A DNA stretch of 64,000 bases from Candidatus Limimorpha caballi. Its GTDB lineage: Bacteria > Bacteroidota > Bacteroidia > Bacteroidales > F082. Location of the stretch: assembly GCA_018064605.1 (NCBI GenBank), contig JAGHUX010000006.1, positions 1 through 64,000 on the forward strand, in the 5' to 3' direction. Below are positions 35,656 to 44,180 of this stretch, piece by piece. The notes under the pieces were generated by a model. The model made no database searches. It saw only the letters and a program-made list of their open reading frames with translations, and was not told the origin of the DNA. Each line of letters opens with the position of its first letter. The first letter of the stretch is position 1. The translations under genes were made by a program, and so were the position numbers.

Positions 35656-36612
35656 TCAAAGTTCTATTCGCTCAAACGGGATGCCATTCAGTTTTGCGGC
35701 ATATTCGTGAAACTGACTTCTGTACATCTGCGGCGTGCCGATGCTGTATATATGCTCCGAATTGGCAAGCATGTAATAGTCCATGAACGTCCGCAAATAC
35801 GCATTGTCATCAGATGTTGCGACATTGTCGATATGCACAATCCGTCCCTCGTTGGTGAAAACATCGTCCAGACCATCAAGCATCGACAGAAACTTCTGAC
35901 TGTCGGACGTAACAAACACTTTCTTTTGTGATGCCTCCCTCAATTCTATGATTTTGTCTTTCAAGAGTTTTATAAGTCTTTCTTTCTCATCCTCATTCAG
36001 AACAGCACAGTTGCCGTCATCAAAATCACCGAGAATTGACCGGAAGCGGAATGCACAAGCAATGTAACCTTCTGAAAATGAATACTTTTTTAGATTATTC
36101 TGTAATAATTCCGATGGTTTGAACAATTCATTGAACAAATCGCCCCAGACGAAGTGCGTACCGAAAAGTCTGTTAATCTCATCAAGATAGTCTCTGTTGG
36201 CGTAAACATGAAGCTGTCTTTTTCTTGAGAAACTCCGAAGAATCCTGCCTACACCCGGCTCCCCCTGCGCGATAATCACCTTTGTCCCACAAACAGACTG
36301 ATTAATCTCGTCTTTTTCCGGAAGCCAATTGTATTTGTTCGGCACAAGATAATCGGCGAGGTCGAATGGATGCGTAAACTCGCATTTGAACTCCGCCCTC
36401 AAAACCTTTGAAAGCGCATACATCGAAACAATCGATTTCAACCTGTCGTTCAACCCGTAACCCATTCTTCTTGAGTCGAAACGTGAAACAATCATGTTCC
36501 CGCCACGACTTTTTGCAAACAAGCGATAATACTTCAGCAACATCACCCTTTCCTTGACGACATGCGTTACGAGAGCAATTTTCTTATTGTATTTCAAAGA
36601 GTTAACAGACAT
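35656..36612 (-). CDS. Putative glycosyltransferase-like protein (fucosyltransferase-like fold suspected)
   Basis: 318 residues, no signal peptide or membrane helix. I do not recognise it firmly. The C-terminal half has features of GT-B fucosyltransferase-like enzymes (NodZ/O-FucT type): IACAFRFRSILGDFDDG, then KVFVTSDSQKFLSML, and a late ANSEHIYSIGTPQMYRSQFH resembling the monitored-acceptor segment. The N-terminal part (GNMIVSRFDSRRMGYGLNDR) resembles the G-G-L-NR-like opening of such proteins. It is the last gene of a minus-strand operon with two clear glycosyltransferases and YfhO, overlapping the preceding gene by 11 bases, which supports a glycan role. Confidence 0.5.
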   Translation of the reverse strand: MSVNSLKYNKKIALVTHVVKERVMLLKYYRLFAKSRGGNMIVSRFDSRRMGYGLNDRLKSIVSMYALSKVLRAEFKCEFTHPFDLADYLVPNKYNWLPEKDEINQSVCGTKVIIAQGEPGVGRILRSFSRKRQLHVYANRDYLDEINRLFGTHFVWGDLFNELFKPSELLQNNLKKYSFSEGYIACAFRFRSILGDFDDGNCAVLNEDEKERLIKLLKDKIIELREASQKKVFVTSDSQKFLSMLDGLDDVFTNEGRIVHIDNVATSDDNAYLRTFMDYYMLANSEHIYSIGTPQMYRSQFHEYAAKLNGIPFERIEL

Positions 36613-37753
36613 TTCCGTAAATTTTTTTATATTTCTCGATTATGACATCCCATGTATATTCACTTCGAGTGCGTTCAAAAGCCTTTTTTGACAATGAGAT
36701 ACGTTTGTCATCATCGTCAATCAAATCGTGTAAGATTTTTTCAAATGATTGATAATCAACACAAAACAGCATTTCTTCACCATCTTGATAATTGCCCCAG
36801 ACACCGGTGTCTTTCATTGCAATCACGGCGTTTTCTTTCGCAGCGGCCTCAAGATACACCAGTCCGAGTGTCTCGTGGTAACTCGGCAGGGCAAAAATGT
36901 CAGAATCACAAAGAGATTTACCTACATCATCGTGGCTCATCTGCCCCATAAAGTTTATGTTTTCACAATCTCCGGCAAGATTTTTCAGTTCACCGGCAAG
37001 TTCGCCTTCGCCGATGATGTTCAATCTGACAGTTTTAACACCGTTGTATGATTTTATCGCATTGATGACCCAATCGATGTTTTTCCTTTTGATAAATCCC
37101 GAAACGACCGTCACCGTAATCTCCGTCTTTGGGTTCATTTCATCTTTTTCCTGCAAAAAAGATTTCTCAATGCCGTGCGAAACAACTTCACTATCAATGC
37201 CAAATGACTTCAGAAACGCTTGATGTGCAACATTATGAACCACAACACTATCGGCGTTTTCCAGCACTTCGACGGTCATCTTTTTCACCTTACATTTGTC
37301 GTCAAGTTCCAAAAATTTCATATCGGAATCACGGAAAGAGATGACGTATGGAATCCCGCATTGCCGCTTCATCATATATGAATAATAACCATCCGGCATC
37401 ACATAATGTGAATGCGTGAGACAAGGCATCTCTTCCGTTTCTAAATATTTTTTTATTTTACGTTTAAAAAACGGAAGCAACAGAAACGACAATCTTCGCC
37501 CAGGTAACCTCATGTATTTCAGAGGTTTAACAAGTATATCATCATCATTCCAAGGCCTTGAGCCAGAGAGGTTTTTGTATTTTTTAAAAAGATTTAACGG
37601 GAAAGGTGCCATTTCCGACGGGTGCAAAACGGAGATGTCGAAACTCGCAGACAGCCTATGTGCTATTGTCATTACAACCTTATTGGACTTCCTTTTGGCC
37701 GTCGGGATATTTGTGGCGATAAATAGAACTCTCTTATTATCAATATGTTGCAT
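36602..37753 (-). CDS. Glycosyltransferase family 4-like
   Basis: 383 residues with a GT-B fold. The N-terminal domain has VLFIATNIPTAKRKSNKVVM and THSHYVMPDGYYSYMMK. The C-terminal domain has the nucleotide-sugar site (INIIGEGELAGELKN) and an EX7E motif in PSYHETLGLVYLEAAAK near residue 300. It probably adds a hexose to a lipid-linked or surface glycan using a retaining mechanism; donor and acceptor are not readable. It overlaps the upstream glycosyltransferase gene by 14 bases and the downstream gene by 11 bases. AT-richer than the core genes nearby. Confidence 0.88.
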   Translation of the reverse strand: MQHIDNKRVLFIATNIPTAKRKSNKVVMTIAHRLSASFDISVLHPSEMAPFPLNLFKKYKNLSGSRPWNDDDILVKPLKYMRLPGRRLSFLLLPFFKRKIKKYLETEEMPCLTHSHYVMPDGYYSYMMKRQCGIPYVISFRDSDMKFLELDDKCKVKKMTVEVLENADSVVVHNVAHQAFLKSFGIDSEVVSHGIEKSFLQEKDEMNPKTEITVTVVSGFIKRKNIDWVINAIKSYNGVKTVRLNIIGEGELAGELKNLAGDCENINFMGQMSHDDVGKSLCDSDIFALPSYHETLGLVYLEAAAKENAVIAMKDTGVWGNYQDGEEMLFCVDYQSFEKILHDLIDDDDKRISLSKKAFERTRSEYTWDVIIEKYKKIYGNVC

Positions 37754-39053
37754 ATAAATCCTTAACTATTGTTTGATTTAAAAGTTTGACATATTCCTTT
37801 GCGAGATGCCTTCTTGAGAACCTCTCCACTGATTCACTTCGTTTCGTAACCAACTGATTGTCTTTATATTTCTGATAAAAATCCATTATCACAGACTTCA
37901 TCTTTTCCTTGTCATCGAAGTCAATGACGATGCCGGAATCTGTCTCACTGATGATTTTCGCCGAGTCGCCGTCTTCGGGACCGACTGCCAAGACAGGCCT
38001 TCCGCTCGCAAGATATTCAAACAACTTTCCGGTCAGAACACCTTTGGCATTCGGCGTATTGTTGACGAACAGCAACAACACGTGCGATTTTAGTTGTTCT
38101 TCAACAACTTGATTATGAGGAATATATGGAATTATCTCGACAAATTTCTCGATATTGTTTTTCTTTATTGACTCAATGACAGAATTGTCGGTTTGTCCAA
38201 TCAGCCGGATTTTAAAATCAGGAATGTCGAGTTCACCTACAGCCTCCCAGAACTTTTCGGGATTACGATTCGCGCCGATAATCCCGATGTGCGACATGGT
38301 GAAAACGTCATCCGGTTGGCTTTGTTCTGTGATGCCATTTTCCGGAACATCATCAAAGCCGTTTGTGATTACATGCACATTTTCAGCCCCGTGATTTTCA
38401 AGGCCTTTCGCGCAGTCCCAGCCGACTGTCACGACCTTTGTCGCCTCGGCAAGCACCTGATGTTCAAGGCGATGATGCCGTCTGTCGGCACATCTTGTCA
38501 GTTTCAAGTCGTGATAAAAATCGATGTCAGTCCACGGGTCACGGAAATCGGCGACCCAAGGAATGTGCATTTTTTTATGTAAAGTCTTGGCTATCAAGTG
38601 CATCGAATGTGGCGGACCGGTTGAGACGATTGCGTCAACAGGATGTTCTTTCAGATACCTCGACAGGAATTTCACCGACGGTCTGACCCACCAGCAGCGG
38701 GCGTCCGGGATAAAGAAATTGCCTCGTATCCAAACACTTAGCTTTTCCTTCCAGCCTGATTTCTTCTTTCCTTCGTTGATGAACCCGGCCTTGACTTTCT
38801 CGTTTTTCTTAATTCCGAGGAATTTCTTGTAAAAATCGTAAGGTTCGACTATAGGCTGCCGGATGACCTCCGTTTCTGGTGCGACATCATTTTGCAGTGA
38901 CGGGTCTTCGACAGGATACTCCGCGTTTTCGGCGGTGTAAACCACTGGTTGCCAGCCGTTTTCAGGCAGATACTTCGACATCTTCAGCCACCGCTGAACG
39001 CCGGAACCACCTGACGGAGGCCAGTAATATGTTATTATCAATACACGTCTCAT
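37740..39053 (-). CDS. Glycosyltransferase family 4-like
   Basis: About 437 residues from the ATG at 39053; the longer frame starts with GTG inside the CACGAAT repeat and was rejected. It opens RRVLIITYYWPPSGGSGVQR, with the Gly-rich acceptor loop typical of GT4, and contains VDAIVSTGPPHSMHLIAK, VADFRDPWTDIDFYHD and a C-terminal donor site LFEYLASGRPVLAVGPEDGD. A membrane-associated surface-glycan enzyme is likely; specificity unknown. It follows YfhO in the same operon, separated by a repeat-filled gap of about 150 bases. Confidence 0.88.
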   Translation of the reverse strand: MRRVLIITYYWPPSGGSGVQRWLKMSKYLPENGWQPVVYTAENAEYPVEDPSLQNDVAPETEVIRQPIVEPYDFYKKFLGIKKNEKVKAGFINEGKKKSGWKEKLSVWIRGNFFIPDARCWWVRPSVKFLSRYLKEHPVDAIVSTGPPHSMHLIAKTLHKKMHIPWVADFRDPWTDIDFYHDLKLTRCADRRHHRLEHQVLAEATKVVTVGWDCAKGLENHGAENVHVITNGFDDVPENGITEQSQPDDVFTMSHIGIIGANRNPEKFWEAVGELDIPDFKIRLIGQTDNSVIESIKKNNIEKFVEIIPYIPHNQVVEEQLKSHVLLLFVNNTPNAKGVLTGKLFEYLASGRPVLAVGPEDGDSAKIISETDSGIVIDFDDKEKMKSVIMDFYQKYKDNQLVTKRSESVERFSRRHLAKEYVKLLNQTIVKDLYATY

Positions 39054-39056
39054 TTT

Positions 39057-39208
39057 TCTCACCACGAATTTCTCACCACGAATTTCTCACCACGAATTTC
39101 ACGAATAACACGAATTTATCCTTAAACTCCTAATTACCTCAAACTCCTAACCACCTCAAACTCCTAACCACCTCAAACTCCTAATTACCTCAAACTCCTA
39201 ATTACCTG
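39057..39208 (+). repeat. Composite intergenic repeat: CACGAATT units followed by ACCTCAAACTCCTAA tandem units
   Basis: Bases 39057-39120 hold four to five CACGAAT units; 39121-39208 hold about five copies of a 15-nt unit (ACCTCAAACTCCTAA with C/T variation). The same two parts occur in the same order and orientation at 47538-47656. The right end overlaps the stop codon of the YfhO gene (39202-39204). Confidence 0.85.
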
Positions 39209-41661
39209 CACCTCGAATATTTTTCGGACTGTTTCTTGAAGGCGATGTAAATTGCCAATGCCAGGCCTATCAACAACAGCAATGATGTTATGAATTGAAT
39301 CGTGTTGCCAACCTTCCAAATACTTGGTTCATAACGCATTACGATTTCGTGTTGGCCGGCAGGAATAATTGCGGAACGAAGGATATAGTCGGAACGGAAC
39401 AGCGGGCTTTCGACACCGTCAATCTTCATTGTCCAGCCATTCTTGGTCCAGATTTCGGAGAAGACAACCAACTCGTCTTTTGACGAATCGAAGTTATACG
39501 TCAGCTGATTCGGTTTATAATCAACGAGTTTGATTGTTCCTTCCGCAGGGGTCGCCATGAAGTCCCCGACCAAATCTTTAAACTCCTCATTGACGATCGC
39601 CACATTTTTCACATCTGTCGCGGCGATGGCGTCAATTTCGGCATTTGGTGTCGCAACCCATTGAATATCACCGACAATCCAGGCGTTTCCGAAAGCCTCA
39701 ATATTCGGATAATAAGACAGTTTGTTATCTCTCGAATAAATTATATATTTGGTATTCAACATGTTAAGCACCTTAAAGAAACTATCGTCACCCGTGTTTG
39801 ACAGATATTGATTTATAACATCTTGATAACGACGCAGTTTCGCACCATGATAGCCGCCGACCGACTTATGGAAATAAGACGTGCTTGCATCGTTGAAAGT
39901 GCTTGTCGCGAGGTTTATCACACGATAATTTAGCGACTTATCATTCAAAATCTGCTTATCTATCTCGCTCATTATGAATGGCTTGTCGAATTTTCGCTTA
40001 TCGATGAAATTGCTGTCATTCAGATAACGCTTGTCGATTGTCAGCATATCGGCGACGACGAAAACCGCCAGTGCCGCGAACATCATGTTTGGCTTCATCT
40101 TGCCTTTGACATTCAGCAGGATAACCAAAGCGGCGACAGCGATGAAGAAGAAGCTACGCAAGGCGTCTTTCCTGAAGATGGCAACACGGACATTTTCGAG
40201 TTGAGTGGCGAACATCTGGTACATCGCGCCGTCCTGTCCTTTCGCAAGTTGCTGAAACTGAGAGGCTTCGCCCTTGTTCAGGAAACTGAAGAACGTCTGT
40301 GGCAATGCATAGAACACCAAACACAAACCGCCTGTTATTCCGAGTGAGATCCAGAAATACCTCATGTTATTCTTCAGCGCATCAGGGTTCTTGAACATTT
40401 CCGCCAAGGCGAGGAAAGCGAGCAGCGGCATACACACCTCGGCAATGACCAAAGTCATTGATACTGCGCGGAATTTGTTGTAGCCTGGCACATAATCGAG
40501 GAAGAAATCGGTGAACCCCATGAAATTCTTGCCCCAGCTTAAAAGTATCGAAAGCACCGTTGCGGCAAGAAGCGCCCATTTGTATTTGCCTTTCACGATG
40601 AAAAGTCCGAGGACGAAGAGGAAGCACACTATTGCGCCGACATAGACAGGGCCGCTTGTGCCTGGCTGGTCGCCCCAGTAGGCGCTCTGTTGCGCTATGG
40701 CGGAGCGGAAACGCGGGTCGGCAGCGTCAAGAGCTTCGTTTTTGCCGCCGATATATGCCGAAGCGCCACCTTTTACATTAGGTATCATCAGGCTCCAGGT
40801 CTCCCCTATTCCGTAACTCCACTGTGTGACGTAATCGCGGTCGAGGCCATTGGTCTGATTCTCAACGTCTTTCGTCAAGACGGGCTTTCCACGCATCGTT
40901 TCCTTTCCAAACTCATAATTTGCGTAAAGCGTTGTGGTGCAAGTCATTATGGCGATAATTGCGACACAAGTCAAGATGCCGCTCGCCTTGAAAAATTCAA
41001 GATATTTTTTCGTTTTTACCGTTTCGACGAACTCGGCGATTACCAGACATACCACAATCAGCAGCAGATAATAAGTGATTTGGAGGTGTCCGGCACGGAC
41101 TTCGAGGGCGAGTGAAATTGCAGTCAGCACAGAGCCCCAGAGATATTTCCCTTTGTAAGTCAATAAGATACCAGCAATAACAGGTGCCATGTAAGCCATC
41201 GCCATCGCCTTTGAGTTATGCCCCGCACCGATTATAATAAAAAGGTACGAGGTGAGGCCATACGCGAGTGCGCCGACAAAACTGACACCGGTTTTGCATC
41301 CGAGTACCAAAAGCAAGATGAAAAAGCCCAACATGCTGACGAAAACGGCTCCGAAAGGATGTGGGAAGCCGACATTCAGCAGTTTGTGAACGTAGTTCAT
41401 CAGGTTGCTGTCTTGCTGCACGCTGATGTTCCACGCGGGCATTCCGCCGAACATTGAGTTTGTCCAAAGACTCTGTTCGCCTGTTTTCGCCTTATAATCA
41501 ACGATTTCCTGCGACATTCCCTTGTGCATCTCAACATCATGCTGTTTGATGCGTTTCCCCTGGATTATCGGAGAAAAATAAACCAACGTTATCAAAGCGA
41601 AGGCAACTATGCAAAGGACAACGCCAAGAGTCTTTTTGTTTTCAGCAAAAAATTTGTTCAT
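39202..41661 (-). CDS. YfhO family membrane protein
   Basis: 819 residues with about 12-13 membrane helices in the first two-thirds and a soluble C-terminal domain (about 560-780), then a last helix (IQFITSLLLLIGLALAIYIA). YfhO proteins resemble GT-C-type polytopic glycosyltransferases and in Gram-positives help add sugars to teichoic acids. Here EVRAGHLQITYYLLL and GAGHNSKAMAMAYMAPVIAG are seen in the helices and KRIKQHDVEMHKGMSQEI in the first extracytoplasmic loop, all typical of the family. It lies one base after the T9SS beta-helix gene. Its stop codon lies inside a repeat tract. Confidence 0.88.
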   Translation of the reverse strand: MNKFFAENKKTLGVVLCIVAFALITLVYFSPIIQGKRIKQHDVEMHKGMSQEIVDYKAKTGEQSLWTNSMFGGMPAWNISVQQDSNLMNYVHKLLNVGFPHPFGAVFVSMLGFFILLLVLGCKTGVSFVGALAYGLTSYLFIIIGAGHNSKAMAMAYMAPVIAGILLTYKGKYLWGSVLTAISLALEVRAGHLQITYYLLLIVVCLVIAEFVETVKTKKYLEFFKASGILTCVAIIAIMTCTTTLYANYEFGKETMRGKPVLTKDVENQTNGLDRDYVTQWSYGIGETWSLMIPNVKGGASAYIGGKNEALDAADPRFRSAIAQQSAYWGDQPGTSGPVYVGAIVCFLFVLGLFIVKGKYKWALLAATVLSILLSWGKNFMGFTDFFLDYVPGYNKFRAVSMTLVIAEVCMPLLAFLALAEMFKNPDALKNNMRYFWISLGITGGLCLVFYALPQTFFSFLNKGEASQFQQLAKGQDGAMYQMFATQLENVRVAIFRKDALRSFFFIAVAALVILLNVKGKMKPNMMFAALAVFVVADMLTIDKRYLNDSNFIDKRKFDKPFIMSEIDKQILNDKSLNYRVINLATSTFNDASTSYFHKSVGGYHGAKLRRYQDVINQYLSNTGDDSFFKVLNMLNTKYIIYSRDNKLSYYPNIEAFGNAWIVGDIQWVATPNAEIDAIAATDVKNVAIVNEEFKDLVGDFMATPAEGTIKLVDYKPNQLTYNFDSSKDELVVFSEIWTKNGWTMKIDGVESPLFRSDYILRSAIIPAGQHEIVMRYEPSIWKVGNTIQFITSLLLLIGLALAIYIAFKKQSEKYSRCR

Positions 41662-41662
41662 A

Positions 41663-43270
41663 TCAGTAAATCACCTTCTTGCAATATCTATCATCTTGAG
41701 TATCAATGATTAACAAATAAATCCTGTTTGCTTTTTGAACATCGCGAACCAGTTCGCCAAGCGGGATGCTATTCTCGCCAGGGAAGAGATTTTGATAATC
41801 TTTTTTGCAAATCTCCTTTCCTTCAAGCGAAATCAAACGAACGGCCGCATTCGTCGGTTTTTTTACATTTATCACACACAAACTATTATTATTCAATGGA
41901 TTAGGAGAAACGATGACATCAACGTCATTATTTTCAATTTCGTTCACTCCATAATTATTCAACTCGTAGCAACCCATATCAATCCTGCCGTTAAAGATAC
42001 GCGGACCGCCTTGAAGGTCAGTCTCCGGGACGAAATAGCCTGTCATGTCGGCCAATCCGGAATCGACGCACGGACTGTTTTCAGTCAGTCTAAAATCATG
42101 ATTATCAACATCTACAAACAAAGGATCTTCATTTATCATGTCGCGATAGTATTCTTCGGTATAGAAATCGGGGTTATGGAAAATCGAGTCGAGGCCGTAT
42201 TGAACGTCGCCATTCTGGAACAGCGGCCAGTTGTCGTCACCCCAGAGCCAAATCTGTGAGCCGTAGTAATATTCGTACTCATTGCCGGAAAGGTCAGCAT
42301 ATATGGCATGGTTTCCGTAAATTATCGAGTTGTTTATCACAGGCTCTGAGCCGAAAGACACCTGCATGCCGGCACCGCCGCCGCCACCGCAGATATTACC
42401 CACAAGGGTGAAATTAGTGATTTCGGGGCTTGCCGTCGCCATGGCCATCCCTCCGCCGTAATGCACCACTTCGTTGTTGTAAGCCAACACGTTAGACATC
42501 TTCACATCGAGATGATTGCTTCGCTGGAGACCGAGTCCGCCGCCGTTTGTCGCAAAGTTATTATAGAAAACAGCTTTGTTCAGAACCACGCTGCAGCTGT
42601 CGAAACTGCAGCCGCCGCCGTAGCCGGCAGGAAGGTAATTGTCGTGCGAGACGATATTTTCGACGACGACATCGCAGTTGATGAAGAAGAAGCCGCCGCC
42701 GTAGGTGTAACTGCCTTCATAACCATAGCCTTGATTGTTATACGCCTCACAGTCAACGACTTCAACATTTGAATGTGATGCATAGATTCCGCCACCTTTC
42801 GCACGGAAGATATTGTCGTGAAACACGCAGTTGTGTACCTTGGCGTTTTGAACACTGATGAACCTAATATTTGCGCCGTTGCCGCCGAGCGGAGTCTTGC
42901 CGTATGAGAAATCACAATATTTCAAGACGACATCGCCGCTTTTTCTGAACTCAATGCCGCCCCATCCGCCGTTAAGTATTTCATAATCAGCGAATCCTGT
43001 CGTGTCGGCGACAGAAAAAGTGATCATATTGTCGGCTGTGCCCTCCGCGTTCAGCACACCTTCCACATTAATGCTGAAATTCTTCGAGGAAAGAACATGC
43101 GTCCCAGGCTCAATAGTCAGATTATCAGTGACATATACATCACCCATAAGCATAATTGTACCATTCCACGTGCCATTTTGTTCACCTGACACCTCGGTGA
43201 TTTGGGCGTTTGTACTTTGGAAAGAAAAGATGAAAAACGCCGTAATAATCAAATAAATATACCTTTTCAT
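41663..43270 (-). CDS. Secreted right-handed beta-helix protein with T9SS-type C-terminal domain
   Basis: 535 residues. Signal peptide (IYLIITAFFIFSFQSTNAQ), then a parallel beta-helix (about 60-390) with repeated short turns such as NCVFHDNIFRAKGGGIYASH, GGGFFFINCDVVVENIVSHD and GGGLGLQRSN. This is followed by the choice-of-anchor Q region (NSPCVDSGLADMTG, RIFNGRIDMGCYELN) and a sorting domain starting VIVSPNPLNNNS (about 450-535). The fold resembles polysaccharide-binding or -lyase helices, but no catalytic residues are identified. It is the first gene of the operon leading to yfhO and the glycosyltransferases, from the -7 box at 43291. Confidence 0.85.
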   Translation of the reverse strand: MKRYIYLIITAFFIFSFQSTNAQITEVSGEQNGTWNGTIMLMGDVYVTDNLTIEPGTHVLSSKNFSINVEGVLNAEGTADNMITFSVADTTGFADYEILNGGWGGIEFRKSGDVVLKYCDFSYGKTPLGGNGANIRFISVQNAKVHNCVFHDNIFRAKGGGIYASHSNVEVVDCEAYNNQGYGYEGSYTYGGGFFFINCDVVVENIVSHDNYLPAGYGGGCSFDSCSVVLNKAVFYNNFATNGGGLGLQRSNHLDVKMSNVLAYNNEVVHYGGGMAMATASPEITNFTLVGNICGGGGGAGMQVSFGSEPVINNSIIYGNHAIYADLSGNEYEYYYGSQIWLWGDDNWPLFQNGDVQYGLDSIFHNPDFYTEEYYRDMINEDPLFVDVDNHDFRLTENSPCVDSGLADMTGYFVPETDLQGGPRIFNGRIDMGCYELNNYGVNEIENNDVDVIVSPNPLNNNSLCVINVKKPTNAAVRLISLEGKEICKKDYQNLFPGENSIPLGELVRDVQKANRIYLLIIDTQDDRYCKKVIY

Positions 43271-43290
43271 GATTTAATAATTTGAACCGC

Positions 43291-43298
43291 CAAATTTA
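43291..43298 (-). promoter_or_regulatory. -7 box for the beta-helix/yfhO/glycosyltransferase operon
   Basis: The minus strand reads TAAATTTG (TAnnTTTG), 21 bases upstream of the ATG at 43270. Confidence 0.55.
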
Positions 43299-43356
43299 CA
43301 AAATTTTATTTTACGAAAATATTTTATTTGGCACATTTTATGACAATAAAAAATCG

Positions 43357-43364
43357 TATCTTTG
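43357..43364 (+). promoter_or_regulatory. -7 box for the YfaP-like protein gene
   Basis: TATCTTTG matches the consensus exactly, 28 bases before the ATG at 43392. Confidence 0.65.
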
Positions 43365-43391
43365 CGCGAATTAAAATAAACGACATCAAAA

Positions 43392-44165
43392 ATGAAAAAG
43401 CTATTTATTCTTTTATTTGCGCTTATGCCACTTATGGCGAACGCGCAGCTCGAGGACGAATTCAACCGCATGAAAGACATCATGAATGATGTTGACAGGG
43501 AGACGGAAATGGGTGTTTTCACATTACATTTCTTTGATGCCGAAGACGGCAGTCCTATTGAGAACGCCACGGTCACGATTTTAAACATCGGTGATTTCCA
43601 GACAGATATTGCGGGAATGGTGACATTCCCGATTGTTGGTGACAACACATACACTTTCAAATTCAGCAAACAAGGCTACATCACGGTGACGACAAGATTT
43701 GAGGTTGTTGCGGGCGACATCTTCAACAACCGCTTCACGATGTCGAAACTTCTTGACATCGGGCAGGTCCGCGTCGTCCTTGACTGGGGGTCAAATCCTT
43801 CAGACCTTGACATTCATCTCGAAAAAGTCGGTGCATACCACATTTCATATCACGACAAACGCGTCGCTGACGACAGAAGTGCCGTACTTGACCGAGACGA
43901 CATGGACGGCCACGGCCCCGAAACCATAACAATCACAGACCTTGACGAGAATGCCACTTACAACTGTTTTGTGAATGACTACACAAACAGAAATAATACA
44001 ACGTCACAAAAACTTGCAAAGTCAAAAGCAAGAATCACTATTTACACCGACAACAGTCTTTATAAGTCATTTGAAGTCAACAAGAATATGGGAGGCGGCA
44101 CACGTTGGGATGTCTTCCAGATCAAGAATGGCGAAATAATCGACCTCAACAGAATTGCAAATTGA
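43392..44165 (+). CDS. Secreted YfaP/DUF2135-like protein with carboxypeptidase-regulatory-like domain
   Basis: 257 residues. Signal peptide (KKLFILLFALMPLMANAQ), then a regulatory-like beta-sandwich (about 40-115, FFDAEDGSPIENATVTILN), then a DUF2135/YfaP-like domain (about 118-250) with RVVLDWGSNPSDLDIHLEK, DRDDMDGHGPETITI and YNCFVNDYTNRN. The family pattern (L-W-x-DLD-H, then D-x-D-GxGPE) is well kept and looks like a metal-binding site. Function of the family is unknown. Located 16 bases before a large lipoprotein gene, so probably co-transcribed. Confidence 0.8.
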   Translation: MKKLFILLFALMPLMANAQLEDEFNRMKDIMNDVDRETEMGVFTLHFFDAEDGSPIENATVTILNIGDFQTDIAGMVTFPIVGDNTYTFKFSKQGYITVTTRFEVVAGDIFNNRFTMSKLLDIGQVRVVLDWGSNPSDLDIHLEKVGAYHISYHDKRVADDRSAVLDRDDMDGHGPETITITDLDENATYNCFVNDYTNRNNTTSQKLAKSKARITIYTDNSLYKSFEVNKNMGGGTRWDVFQIKNGEIIDLNRIAN

Positions 44166-44180
44166 TTCGTTCAATTTGTC

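Noticed and set aside
39121-39208. Regular 15-nt repeats that could be taken for a CRISPR array
   Set aside because: Units are contiguous with no unique spacers, too short, and no cas genes are nearby.
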